Origin: Magnetaquicoccus sp039908525
GTDB taxonomy: Bacteria > Pseudomonadota > Magnetococcia > Magnetococcales > Magnetaquicoccaceae
Direction: 5' to 3'
NCBI GenBank assembly: GCA_039908525.1
Contig: JAMOAY010000003.1
Location: 62,001 to 126,000, forward strand
Length of the DNA: 64,000 nucleotides
Part shown: positions 46,951 through 55,296 of the stretch, piece after piece
Layout of the letters: every line of letters starts with the position of its first letter
Numbering within the stretch: position 1 is the first letter of the stretch
Made by a program: the position numbers and the translations under genes
The notes under the pieces: generated by a model
The model's input: only the letters and a program-made list of their open reading frames with translations
Databases searched by the model: none
Told to the model about the DNA's origin: nothing

Positions 46951-47685
46951 ATGACGGATGACACATCCCCTGCAGAACCCCCCTCTTCGCGCCCCTGTGG
47001 GGATGAGCAGGGCAGGACGGAGCGTGACCATGAGCGGATGCGGGGACGTGCCGCTTACCCGGTGATCCCTGCGGGCAAATTTGCCGAGTGTGGTGACTGT
47101 TCTGGCATGGTCCTGGCGGAGTTTGCCAAGAGCTTTGACAAAAGCGCACGGCGCTGGGAATTGATCGTCTATCCTTCCCTGTTCGCCTTTATCATTCTGG
47201 CGATGTATGGCTTTTTTCTGATTTACAGCCTGACCCAGGACATACGCACCATGGCGGCCTCCATTGATCCCAAGATGGGGGTCAACATGGGCAGCCTGTC
47301 CACCAATGTGGGCATGTTATCCAATAATATCGAACTGATGTCCACCCATTTGGAGTACATCAGCGACAACATGGAGACCATGTCGGTGGATATGCAGAAC
47401 ATGTCCACCAACATGGAGCAGATGTCGGACACCATGCAGGCCATGGGCAGGAGCATTGTGCAAATGGACCGCAGCGGCACTGAAATCAGCGGCAACATGG
47501 TCACCATGACCAAGAGCATGGAGGCCGTTTCCAACAAATTGAACGTGATGGCGCCCATGGCGCGGGACATGTCGGCCATGACACAGGCCATCCATGTCAT
47601 GGCGGGGGCGGTCAACATGATGAGCTATGACATGAACGGCGCCACCCGTCCCATGAGTTTCATGAATCGGTTCATGCCTTGGTAG
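46951..47685 (+). CDS. Methionine-rich single-pass membrane coiled-coil protein
   Basis: Unrecognised protein (244 aa). The N-terminus is polar with a CGDC motif. One membrane helix (LIVYPSLFAFIILAMYGFFLIYSL) lies near residues 75-98. The rest is a helix in which Met recurs every three or four residues (MSTHLEYISDNMETMSVDMQ, MSTNMEQMSDTMQAMG), giving a Met-packed coiled coil that ends MNRFMPW. AAGGAG lies 8 bp before the ATG at 46951. It sits between a ParA-like ATPase and a DAHP synthase with short gaps. An adaptor role for the ATPase is inference. Confidence 0.75.
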   Translation: MTDDTSPAEPPSSRPCGDEQGRTERDHERMRGRAAYPVIPAGKFAECGDCSGMVLAEFAKSFDKSARRWELIVYPSLFAFIILAMYGFFLIYSLTQDIRTMAASIDPKMGVNMGSLSTNVGMLSNNIELMSTHLEYISDNMETMSVDMQNMSTNMEQMSDTMQAMGRSIVQMDRSGTEISGNMVTMTKSMEAVSNKLNVMAPMARDMSAMTQAIHVMAGAVNMMSYDMNGATRPMSFMNRFMPW

Positions 47686-47700
47686 GAGGAGTTTTGCATC

Positions 47701-49056
47701 GTGTCTATTCCCCCCTGGCATCCCCAATCGTGGCGGGGATTTCCCGCCCGGCAACAACCGGAATGGCCTGACCGGAGGCTGTTGGAAGAGGTTTACGCGG
47801 ACCTCTCCCGTTATCCCCCTCTGGTTTTTGCCGGCGAGGTGCGCGACCTGAAGGCCCACTTGGCCGCCGTGGCCTGCGGTGATGCATTCCTGTTGCAAGG
47901 CGGAGATTGCGCCGAGTCGTTCAGCGATTTTACAGCCAACTCCATTCGTGACAAACTCAAAGTGCTGTTGCAGATGGCGGTCATTCTGACCCATGGTCTG
48001 TGCAAACCGGTCATCAAGGTGGGTCGCATCGCCGGGCAGTTTGCCAAACCTCGCTCCAGTCCGATGGAGGTGCAGAACGGTATCAGCCTGCCCAGCTTTC
48101 GCGGCGAGTCGGTCAACGATCCCTCTTTTTCCGAAGAGGCGCGCACACCGGACCCGAAGCGGCTCGAGCGGGCCTATTTCCAGGCGGCCAGCACGGTCAA
48201 TCTGTTGCGTGCGTTCACCAGTGGCGGTTTTGCCGATTTGCATCAACTGCACCACTGGAACCAGGATTTTGTGGCGCAAAGCCCGCAGGGCAAGCGCTAT
48301 GCCCGGCTTGCGGACCAACTGGGCGAGACACTGCGTTTCATGAAGGCGATCGGTATCCAGGGCAGCCACCACGGATCGGTGCTGCACGAGGTGGAGTATT
48401 TTACCAGTCACGAGGCACTGATCCTGGAGTACGAGAGCGCCCTGACCCGTTGCGACTCTCTCACCGGGGACTATTATGACTGCTCCGCCCACATGTTATG
48501 GATTGGCGAGCGCACCCGGCAACTGGATGGCGCCCACGTGGAGTTCCTGCGCGGTGTCAAGAACCCGCTGGGGGTCAAGGTCGGCCCCACGGTCACCGCC
48601 GACGAGATCCTGGGCTTGTGTGACCGTCTCAACCCCGACAACGAGGCGGGCCGCCTGACGATGATCGGCCGTTTTGGACACGGTCGTATCGAACAGGTGC
48701 TGCCACCCCTGCTGCGGGCCCTGGCGTCCGAGGGGCGGTCCATCGTCTGGGTGAGTGACCCCATGCACGGCAACACCTATGAGGCCCCTGGTGGGTTGAA
48801 AACCCGCTCCATGGACCACATCCTCGCCGAGCTCAAAAGCTTTTTTGCCATCCACCGGGCAGAGGGGAGCGTGCCGGGTGGTGTGCACTTTGAGCTGACG
48901 GGAGACAACGTCACCGAATGCCTGGGTGGCTCCCACGAGATACGCGAGGAGGATCTTGCCGAACGGTACGAGACCACCTGCGACCCCAGGCTCAACGTGG
49001 CACAGAGCCTGGACGTCGCTTTCCTTGTGGCCGAACTTCTGCATGGCTCGGCTTGA
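47701..49056 (+). CDS. Class II 3-deoxy-7-phosphoheptulonate (DAHP) synthase
   Basis: First enzyme of the shikimate pathway, joining phosphoenolpyruvate and erythrose 4-phosphate (451 aa, GTG start). Class II motifs are abundant: FLLQGGDCAESF, KVGRIAGQFAKPRS, GIQGSHHGSVLHEVEYFTSHEA, HMLWIGERTRQLDGAHVEF, VSDPMHGNT and HFELTGDNVTECLGG. It follows the Met-rich gene by 15 bp, an operon with no obvious functional logic. Confidence 0.96.
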   Translation: MSIPPWHPQSWRGFPARQQPEWPDRRLLEEVYADLSRYPPLVFAGEVRDLKAHLAAVACGDAFLLQGGDCAESFSDFTANSIRDKLKVLLQMAVILTHGLCKPVIKVGRIAGQFAKPRSSPMEVQNGISLPSFRGESVNDPSFSEEARTPDPKRLERAYFQAASTVNLLRAFTSGGFADLHQLHHWNQDFVAQSPQGKRYARLADQLGETLRFMKAIGIQGSHHGSVLHEVEYFTSHEALILEYESALTRCDSLTGDYYDCSAHMLWIGERTRQLDGAHVEFLRGVKNPLGVKVGPTVTADEILGLCDRLNPDNEAGRLTMIGRFGHGRIEQVLPPLLRALASEGRSIVWVSDPMHGNTYEAPGGLKTRSMDHILAELKSFFAIHRAEGSVPGGVHFELTGDNVTECLGGSHEIREEDLAERYETTCDPRLNVAQSLDVAFLVAELLHGSA

Positions 49057-49141
49057 GCTGCCAACGCAGCCCGATGTGGACGCCCAACCGCTTGCCGCCC
49101 TTGGGAAACAGAACCGGGGAGTAGACGCTGGGATAGATCAT

Positions 49142-49339
49142 TCAAGCACCTGCCCGGGCCGGCCAGACGGCGTTGAGGTTTCTGCTGGACTCCAGGGGCG
49201 CGCTGGGTTTCAGGCTGGACCACCGGTTGCGCACATGCAGAACCGGCGTGTGCAGGCCGTTGGGGGTGGCACGCATGGCAAGCCGGTCGAGGAGACCGTT
49301 GCCGTGCCGACGGGTTTGAGCAACCTGATGTTCTTCCAT
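49142..49339 (-). CDS. Small hypothetical basic protein
   Basis: Unrecognised 65-aa reading frame. AGGAGGAG is 7 bp before the ATG, the main reason to accept it. The sequence begins MEEHQVAQTRRHG and is basic with no membrane segment or known motif. It is convergent with the DAHP synthase gene. Confidence 0.45.
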   Translation of the reverse strand: MEEHQVAQTRRHGNGLLDRLAMRATPNGLHTPVLHVRNRWSSLKPSAPLESSRNLNAVWPARAGA

Positions 49340-49503
49340 TTCGCAACTCCTCCTGACAAGGTATACAAGGGCCGCTGTCGATCGCGCATTGTCAGCCCCG
49401 CCTGGATCGGCGGACCCGCGCTGCCAACGGCGGATGTTAATGCAAGCCGCCTGCCATTTGTTAATATGGCAGACCAACTGACTGGGTTGGACGGGTAAAG
49501 TCG

Positions 49504-49534
49504 CATGGGATCCAGGGGAGTGCCCCCCCCTGGA
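49504..49534. repeat. Degenerate hairpin copy of the palindromic element end
   Basis: CATGGGATCCAGGGGAG (49504-49520) matches 16 of 17 bases of the terminal repeat at 25.6 kb, and CCCCTGGACCC follows after a few bases as the opposing arm. It lies in the noncoding stretch 49340-49725. Apart from a possible TTGACG box at 49601 I see nothing else in that stretch. Confidence 0.6.
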
Positions 49535-49725
49535 CCCGCACCCGCAGGGCCACGCGCCTGGGGCATGTCTGTCGAAACGATGACGGAGAGGCTCCTCCTT
49601 TTGACGGCATCCGGGTCTGCACAGTATCCGGCACGGCTCTGTGCCATGCTGGCCCTGTTCCTGCAAACGCTCCATAGGCCACCGCGCCGCCTACCCATCT
49701 CCAACCCGCTGCACAGGAGGGAACG

Positions 49726-50268
49726 ATGCCGCTCTATCCGTATCAAGGGGTTTTGCCGACCATCGACCCCACCGCCTACGTGCACCCCGATGCGGTGATT
49801 ATTGGCGATGTACAGATCGGCGCCTACAGCTCGATCTGGCCGGGGGTGGTGATCCGGGGTGATGTGAATCATGTGCGTGTTGGGGTGCACACCAATATTC
49901 AGGACGGCAGCATACTGCACGTCACCCGTCCGACGGCGGACAATCCGGACGGCATTCCTCTTCTGATCGGCGATGAGATCACCATTGGCCATCGGGTCTC
50001 CCTGCATGCCTGCCGACTGCACAACCGCTGCATGGTGGGCATCGGCGCCATCGTCCTGGATGGTGTGGTGATCGAAGAGCAGGCCATGGTGGGGGCCGGC
50101 AGTCTGGTGACGCCCGGCAAGCGGGTCGGGGCGGGTGAACTGTGGATGGGCTCTCCGGCTCGCCCCGTGCGCACCCTGGATGCGCGGGCCCTGGACGCCA
50201 TGGCCGCCACCACCGCCAACTATGTGCGTTTGGCTCAGGAGTACCATCCGGCCCGCACCCAGCCCTGA
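49726..50268 (+). CDS. Gamma carbonic anhydrase family protein
   Basis: Left-handed beta-helix hexapeptide-repeat protein (180 aa). Repeats run from VHPDAVIIGDVQIGAYSSIWPGVVIRGDV onward. Histidines in HVRVGVHTNIQDGSILHV and IGHRVSLHAC occupy the metal positions of gamma carbonic anhydrases of the YrdA/CamH type. GMGSPARP-like MGSPARPVR closes the repeat. Enzymatic activity is not certain, since many homologues are inactive. AGGAGGG precedes the ATG, and a kinase gene follows after 17 bp. Confidence 0.92.
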   Translation: MPLYPYQGVLPTIDPTAYVHPDAVIIGDVQIGAYSSIWPGVVIRGDVNHVRVGVHTNIQDGSILHVTRPTADNPDGIPLLIGDEITIGHRVSLHACRLHNRCMVGIGAIVLDGVVIEEQAMVGAGSLVTPGKRVGAGELWMGSPARPVRTLDARALDAMAATTANYVRLAQEYHPARTQP

Positions 50269-50285
50269 CCGGGGAGTGGAACAGG

Positions 50286-51125
50286 GTGGTTGCACAATCT
50301 GTGGCACCGGTCCCACTTGCTCCCTACACCCGCTGCACTCTCCTGCGCCAGGGGGCCAACAGTCTGGTCTATGAGGGGTGGGATCCCGTGCGCGGCCGTC
50401 GGGTCGTCATCAAAACCCTGCCCCCCACGCAGGGGGGCGTGGACGGGGACAAGATGCGGGACCGTTTGCGGAGCGAGGCCCGTTTGCTGGGCACCCTGCA
50501 CCATCCCGCCGTTGTCGCGCTGTACGATTACCAGGAGATGCAGGGGCAGCCTCTGCTGGTTCTGGAGTGGTTGCCGGGGCAGAGTCTCAAGGAGTGGCTC
50601 GCCCGCGGGGAGCGGATGGAAGAGACGCAACGTGTCCGGCTGCTCTCCCAACTCCTGGAAGCGGTCGATTATCTGCACACCCAGGGGGTGCTCCATCGGG
50701 ATCTGAAACCGGGCAATCTGCAACTGCTGGCGGATGGCTCCCTCAAGGTGATCGATTTCGGGCTGGCCCGGCGGAAAAATGGTCTGCACGGGGAGGCCGA
50801 CGGCAGCACAGGAACGCCGGGATACATGGCGCCCGAGCAGCTGATGGGGCAACCGCTGGACCGACGCAGCGACCTGTTCTCCATCGGTGTGATTCTCTAC
50901 GAGGTGCTGACCGGTCGTCAGCCCTTCGCGGGAGAGCAGGTTTCCACCGTCATGCAGCGTGTTCTGACCCTCGCCCCCGTCCCCCCCACCCGGCACGACG
51001 CCCGCTTGGCCATGGCCTGGGATGCGTTGCTCGACAAGGCGTTGGCCAAACGACCCACCGACCGATTTCAGGATGCTGAATCGTTCCGACTGGCCGTACA
51101 GGCCCTTCACCCCCCTGATGGATGA
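50286..51125 (+). CDS. Eukaryotic-type Ser/Thr protein kinase
   Basis: Cytoplasmic kinase, catalytic domain only (279 aa). All key motifs are present: glycine loop QGANSLVYEG, catalytic Lys in VVIKTL, HRDLKPGN, DFG as VIDFGLA, and GTPGYMAPEQ. It lacks a membrane helix or extracellular sensor. I chose the GTG at 50286 (GGGGAG upstream); earlier starts overlap the carbonic anhydrase-like gene. It lies within a signalling-rich region that also holds a pseudokinase. Confidence 0.92.
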   Translation: MVAQSVAPVPLAPYTRCTLLRQGANSLVYEGWDPVRGRRVVIKTLPPTQGGVDGDKMRDRLRSEARLLGTLHHPAVVALYDYQEMQGQPLLVLEWLPGQSLKEWLARGERMEETQRVRLLSQLLEAVDYLHTQGVLHRDLKPGNLQLLADGSLKVIDFGLARRKNGLHGEADGSTGTPGYMAPEQLMGQPLDRRSDLFSIGVILYEVLTGRQPFAGEQVSTVMQRVLTLAPVPPTRHDARLAMAWDALLDKALAKRPTDRFQDAESFRLAVQALHPPDG

Positions 51126-51134
51126 GAACAGGCC

Positions 51135-51440
51135 ATGCTGGATAGGATCTGGAACACAAAGCGCTGCCACAGCAAGGTGCACACGACCTGGCGGCGTCTG
51201 GGCTGCACGCTGGTGTTGCTCACCTGTTATGGAATGGCGGAAACCCTGCTGCTGTTGGTGGTCGGCTGGCAAGCGATTGCCATGCTGTTGGGCGGTGGCC
51301 CCCACGACGACCGGGTGCGGGTCCTGGGTGGCCAGCTGAGCGGATACATCTACCAAATCTTTCTTTACCTGACTTGCAACTCCACTTTGCGACCGTTTCC
51401 TTTCTCTCCCTGGCCCAGGGGGCTCGTCCCGCCTCCCTGA
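51135..51440 (+). CDS. DUF4389 membrane protein
   Basis: Small membrane protein (101 aa). LLLLVVGWQAIAMLLGG and the segment RVRVLGGQLSGYIYQIFLYLTCNSTLRPFPFSPWP match DUF4389, whose members end with a Y-x-YQI-x-x-(Y/F)LT-N...RPFPFS-WP pattern. It starts 9 bp after the kinase stop. Function is unknown. Confidence 0.82.
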   Translation: MLDRIWNTKRCHSKVHTTWRRLGCTLVLLTCYGMAETLLLLVVGWQAIAMLLGGGPHDDRVRVLGGQLSGYIYQIFLYLTCNSTLRPFPFSPWPRGLVPPP

Positions 51441-51506
51441 ACCAGGGAAAAAGCCGCTGTTTCCAACGGGGAGGCGGAAAATTGCCCCCCACACCACGCA
51501 GAAACG

Positions 51507-51791
51507 TCAGCCAAAAACCCTCCCGCTGCCGGGCAGTTTGTTCAGAACCTCCTGAACCAGGGCCCGAATGGCCCGCCCGACCGCCTCGGGAATGGGTAAT
51601 GACTCTTGCTCATTCAACATTTTCAACGCTTTACCGATAGAACCGACACTTGCCAGATCGACGGAATCCGTTCCGCTCACAGACCTGGACTGTCCATCCG
51701 CACTGGCCGGGAATCTGTTCACCACCCGCGCCGCCATGAACCGACTGCCTTGTTGAATGGGGTCAGGCTGACCCACAACACCGGCGTTCAT
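51507..51791 (-). CDS. Hypothetical protein
   Basis: Unrecognised 94-aa protein. GAGGTGG lies upstream of the ATG at 51791. The sequence has a polar, Ser/Val-rich N-terminal half and a helical C-terminal half (ALKMLNEQESLPIPEAVGRAIRALVQEVLNKLPG). No membrane segment. It is convergent with the DUF4389 gene. Confidence 0.6.
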   Translation of the reverse strand: MNAGVVGQPDPIQQGSRFMAARVVNRFPASADGQSRSVSGTDSVDLASVGSIGKALKMLNEQESLPIPEAVGRAIRALVQEVLNKLPGSGRVFG

Positions 51792-52106
51792 GCTGCCACC
51801 TCACTGTCTCTTGAATTGTGTTATCTCCGTCCCGCAAGGGACCATTCAATGTCACCCCTTCTGAGCTTTTTTATCGGTTGTTTCTTTCCAAGCTTGAAGA
51901 AAAAAGCGATACTCCGTGGCGTCGTCCTTCCAACGCCACAGGGAAGATAATGCGGGGTGGCTTTAAAAAAAATCAGCATCTCTCAAAAAAAGGTGGTATG
52001 ATGGCAAGCCTGGGGTCTCTTTACCGTGCTGCCAACCACGCGGCATGTCGTTGAGCATCGCCCGTTTGCATTCAATATCCATTTGTCTTGTAAGGAGGAA
52101 AGCTAC
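51792..52106 (+). other. Noncoding leader region of the fecR-like/cyclase genes
   Basis: No gene is evident. A perfect 7-bp inverted repeat (GTGGCGT/ACGCCAC, 51916-51939) lacks a T-run and could be an operator or leader structure. The sequence around 51960-52000 is A-rich and is the likely promoter area. AAGGAGGA at 52092 is the ribosome-binding site of the next gene. Confidence 0.5.
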
Positions 52107-53063
52107 ATGAGAACACGCGTATCAAAATTGGGACTTCTTCTGGTGCCCTCCTTGTGGCTGGGACTCAGCGTGCAGGCCTGGGCAGGCGGGCCTCCGGTGG
52201 CCATGTTGACCCAGGCGCAGGGGGATGTGCAGGTCAGCAAGGATGGCAAAGAGTGGAAAAAGGTGGACCGCAACAAGTTTCTCTTCGCGGGGTACCAGAT
52301 CAAAACAGGATCGGACGGTACCGGCAAGCTGGTCAACCAGACCACCAACCTGACCCAGGAGATCGCGGCCGGCTCGCTGGTGGAGATCACCGAGACGGAT
52401 GCCAAGGCGGTCTCCGGCAAACTCTCCGAGGGTGCACAGGACTCCGGCAACCTGGTCAGCGGCATTGGCCAACGGTTCGACAAAGCACAGCGCTACACCA
52501 CGGTTCGCCGCAGCGTCGAGAAAAAGTCGACCGATGTCAAATTGGATACCATTGGCGAGATCACCCTGTCGGCCACCTATCCCGATCTGGTCTGGTCCGG
52601 CATGGGCAAAGAGTACAGCTATCGCCTGGTGATCGATGGCAAGAGCCACGAGGTGCCAGCCACGGAGGCCGATCTGGTGCGTTTCACCGTCCCCGCCCTC
52701 ACGCCGGGCGAGCATGAGTACCGGGTGGATGTGGTCAAAGGCAGCGAACCGGTCTACGAGCCGAAGAAAACCGGCAAGATCAAATGGCTGAGCAAAGACG
52801 AAGAGGGCAAAATCGCGGCGGGTCTCGCCCAGATTGAAAAGACCGCCCCCGGCGACAACTTTTTCAAGGCCAGTTTCCTGGAGGACAAGGGGATTGCCGT
52901 CACCGCCATGGATCTCTACCGGAAGCACTTTGACACCTACACCGACGACACCGACATGTATCCCATGCTGATCAAGGCCTACCATGATCTGAAGCTGGAA
53001 AAGATGAAGAAAGACGGCGCGTTGAAATTGCAGGACATGCTCAAGGCGGCGGGACAGAGCTGA
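52107..53063 (+). CDS. Periplasmic FecR-domain-like protein
   Basis: Exported protein (318 aa) with a clear signal peptide (MRTRVSKLGLLLVPSLWLGLSVQAWA). The region AMLTQAQGDVQVSKDGKEWKKVDRNKFLFAGYQIKTGSDGTGKLV resembles the FecR domain, a periplasmic sensing fold. The middle part (DLVWSGMGKEYSYRLVIDGKSHEV to PGEHEYRVDV) looks like an Ig-type beta domain. The C-terminus is helical. A strong terminator follows. It precedes the CHASE2 cyclase gene, an arrangement that suggests a periplasmic partner for the sensor, but that is inference. Confidence 0.8.
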   Translation: MRTRVSKLGLLLVPSLWLGLSVQAWAGGPPVAMLTQAQGDVQVSKDGKEWKKVDRNKFLFAGYQIKTGSDGTGKLVNQTTNLTQEIAAGSLVEITETDAKAVSGKLSEGAQDSGNLVSGIGQRFDKAQRYTTVRRSVEKKSTDVKLDTIGEITLSATYPDLVWSGMGKEYSYRLVIDGKSHEVPATEADLVRFTVPALTPGEHEYRVDVVKGSEPVYEPKKTGKIKWLSKDEEGKIAAGLAQIEKTAPGDNFFKASFLEDKGIAVTAMDLYRKHFDTYTDDTDMYPMLIKAYHDLKLEKMKKDGALKLQDMLKAAGQS

Positions 53064-53114
53064 TTGTCGCCCTTGTCTGTGGCCTGATCGCACGCGCAGC
53101 CATACCGTTGTGAG

Positions 53115-53152
53115 ACTCGACCCAAGGGGGTTTCTGCTCCCTTGGGTCGAGT
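53115..53152 (+). terminator. Strong hairpin between fecR-like and cyclase genes
   Basis: A perfect 14-bp stem (ACTCGACCCAAGGG/CCCTTGGGTCGAGT) with a 10-nt loop, followed by a T/G-rich stretch. It probably terminates or attenuates before the cyclase gene. Confidence 0.7.
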
Positions 53153-53198
53153 TGTGCTGTTTGAGTGTTGGACATTTTACAGGGGGAAACCGGGGACC

Positions 53199-55268
53199 AT
53201 GAAAAAACTTTTCAACCGCTACGATCTGTGGGCGACCATCCTGCTGTTTTTATTGGCCATCCCGGCTGAGTATTACGAGATGTTTGCCTTGCTGGAGGAG
53301 CAGACCATCTCTTTCCGGCAACTGCTGCGCATGAGCATGGCCAAACCGGAGCAGACCCAGTTTTCCAAACAGGCGATTGTTCTGGTCAATACGGACGAGA
53401 AGTTTTTCAAGGAGTATGGCAGTTTTCCCCTGCGTCGCACCGATGTCGGCAAGATTACAGAAAATTTGCGCGCCCTGGGCGCCCGGGTGGTGGCGGTTGA
53501 CATGCTGATGGATTTCCCGAGTTCCTACGGCGAGGATCCTCCTACGGCCGAATCCTTCAAGAAAGCGGGCAACGTGATGGTGGTCTCCCAGGCCGATTTT
53601 CACAAGGACGCCTTTGTCAAACTCAACACGGCCACCCCGGTGCTGCACGCGGTGACCCAGAACGGCTATACCAACATCGGCTCTCAGAGCGCCATTGTCA
53701 CCTCCCTCTCCCGCCTGAAGGTGTACGCCTCTCTGGCCGAAAAAGAGCGGGTCTGGCCGTTTGCGGTCAAGGCTCTGGCGCTCTATCTGGGGGTGGAACC
53801 CCGTCTGGAGAACAATCTCCTCAAGCTGGGCGCCGACATCGCCGTACCCCTGGATCAGTTTGGCAATTTTTATATCGATTTTCCCGCCCTGCCTGCGGGC
53901 AACAAATTTTTGCATCAGTCGGCCGGTCTGAGTGCCCTGGATTTTATCAACATCGACAAACTGGATGATGATGAGCGGTTGGAGCTGAGTGCCTGGGTCA
54001 AAGACAAACTGGTGCTGGTGGGCGACACATCGGAGGTTTCCCATGACTGGTTTGACACCCCGGTGGGTATGGTATATGGGGTAGAGATCATTGCGGATTC
54101 CATCCACACGCTGTTGCGCAATGCGCCTCTCCGGCCGGCGAACCAGCGCCTGGAGATGGCGATCACCCTCGGGATCATGATGGCCATGCTGTTGACCGCG
54201 CGCATGACCCGTCCCGGCATTCGTTTTCTGTTTTCCTTTCTGGTGGCGGGGGGACTGGTCGCTGTGGCCACCTACCTCTACATCCATCACGGTTTGGTCA
54301 TCTCCCTTTCCTACACGCTGACGGCTGGATTCCTGAGCTTTTTGATCATCAGTCTGCGCTACTATATCCTGGAGATGGGCCAGAAACAGATGATCAAGGG
54401 GGCGTTTGGCCAGTATCTCTCCCCCAAGGTGGTGGACATTCTGGTCAAGGATCCGAGCAAGCTCAGTCTGGGGGGTGAGTCGCGGGAGATGACGGCCTTC
54501 TTCTCCGACGTGGCCGGTTTCTCCACCATCTCCGAAAAGCTGACCCCGGAAGAGCTGGTGCAGCTGCTCAACGAGTACCTGACGGCCATGTGCGATATCA
54601 TCGCCCGCACCGACGGCACGGTGGACAAATTTGAAGGGGATGCCATCATCGCCTTCTGGGGTGCGCCCCTCGACCAACCCAACCATGCCACCCTGGCCTG
54701 TTATGCCTGCATCGACATGGCCAAACATATGGTGCAGATGCGGGAGAAGCTGGTGGCCGAAGGGCGACCGCGGATGACCGTGCGTATGGGGGTCAACTCC
54801 GGGCGCATGGTGGTGGGCAATATGGGTTCCAAGCAGCGCATGGACTACACCATCATGGGGGATGCGGTCAATCTGGCCGCCCGCCTGGAGGGGGCCAACA
54901 AATTCTACAACTCCGGCACCATGATCTCCGACGCCACCTATCAACAGGCCAAGGATCACATCGAGGCGCGGGAGCTGGATATCGTGCGGGTGGTGGGCAA
55001 AAACGAGCCGGTCACCATCTATCAACTGCTGGACCGCAAGGGCGAGTTGGATCCCACCATGGGGGAGATCCTCGCCCGCTACAACCGTGGGCGAAAGGCC
55101 TACAAGGCGAAGGATTTTGCCACCGCCCTCCGGCATTTCGAGACCATCCTGGAGTTGGATGCCAACGACGGTCCAGGCCTGACCTATATCGCCCGCTGCA
55201 AGGAGTATCTGGACAATCCGCCGCCTGCCGATTGGGATGGGGTGTTCCAGTTCACATCCAAAGGGTAA
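53199..55268 (+). CDS. CHASE2-domain class III adenylate cyclase
   Basis: Membrane-bound cAMP synthase (689 aa). A first helix near residues 11-27 leads to an extracytoplasmic CHASE2 domain (about 40-315). Three membrane helices follow (about 325-395), then a cytoplasmic cyclase domain (about 425-620). The catalytic residues look complete: metal Asp in FFSDVAGFS and FEGDAIIAFWG, the adenine-selecting Lys in DKFEGD and Asp in YTIMGDAVNLAARLE, and the following Asn/Arg. A short TPR-like C-terminus ends the protein. GGGGAC precedes the ATG. The next gene starts 28 bp later. Confidence 0.93.
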   Translation: MKKLFNRYDLWATILLFLLAIPAEYYEMFALLEEQTISFRQLLRMSMAKPEQTQFSKQAIVLVNTDEKFFKEYGSFPLRRTDVGKITENLRALGARVVAVDMLMDFPSSYGEDPPTAESFKKAGNVMVVSQADFHKDAFVKLNTATPVLHAVTQNGYTNIGSQSAIVTSLSRLKVYASLAEKERVWPFAVKALALYLGVEPRLENNLLKLGADIAVPLDQFGNFYIDFPALPAGNKFLHQSAGLSALDFINIDKLDDDERLELSAWVKDKLVLVGDTSEVSHDWFDTPVGMVYGVEIIADSIHTLLRNAPLRPANQRLEMAITLGIMMAMLLTARMTRPGIRFLFSFLVAGGLVAVATYLYIHHGLVISLSYTLTAGFLSFLIISLRYYILEMGQKQMIKGAFGQYLSPKVVDILVKDPSKLSLGGESREMTAFFSDVAGFSTISEKLTPEELVQLLNEYLTAMCDIIARTDGTVDKFEGDAIIAFWGAPLDQPNHATLACYACIDMAKHMVQMREKLVAEGRPRMTVRMGVNSGRMVVGNMGSKQRMDYTIMGDAVNLAARLEGANKFYNSGTMISDATYQQAKDHIEARELDIVRVVGKNEPVTIYQLLDRKGELDPTMGEILARYNRGRKAYKAKDFATALRHFETILELDANDGPGLTYIARCKEYLDNPPPADWDGVFQFTSKG

Positions 55269-55296
55269 TGGACCATTCAGGCCGAGGCACGACATC

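Noticed and set aside
51916..51939. c-di-GMP or other riboswitch in the leader of the fecR-like gene
   Set aside because: Only a short hairpin is visible and conserved riboswitch core bases are absent.
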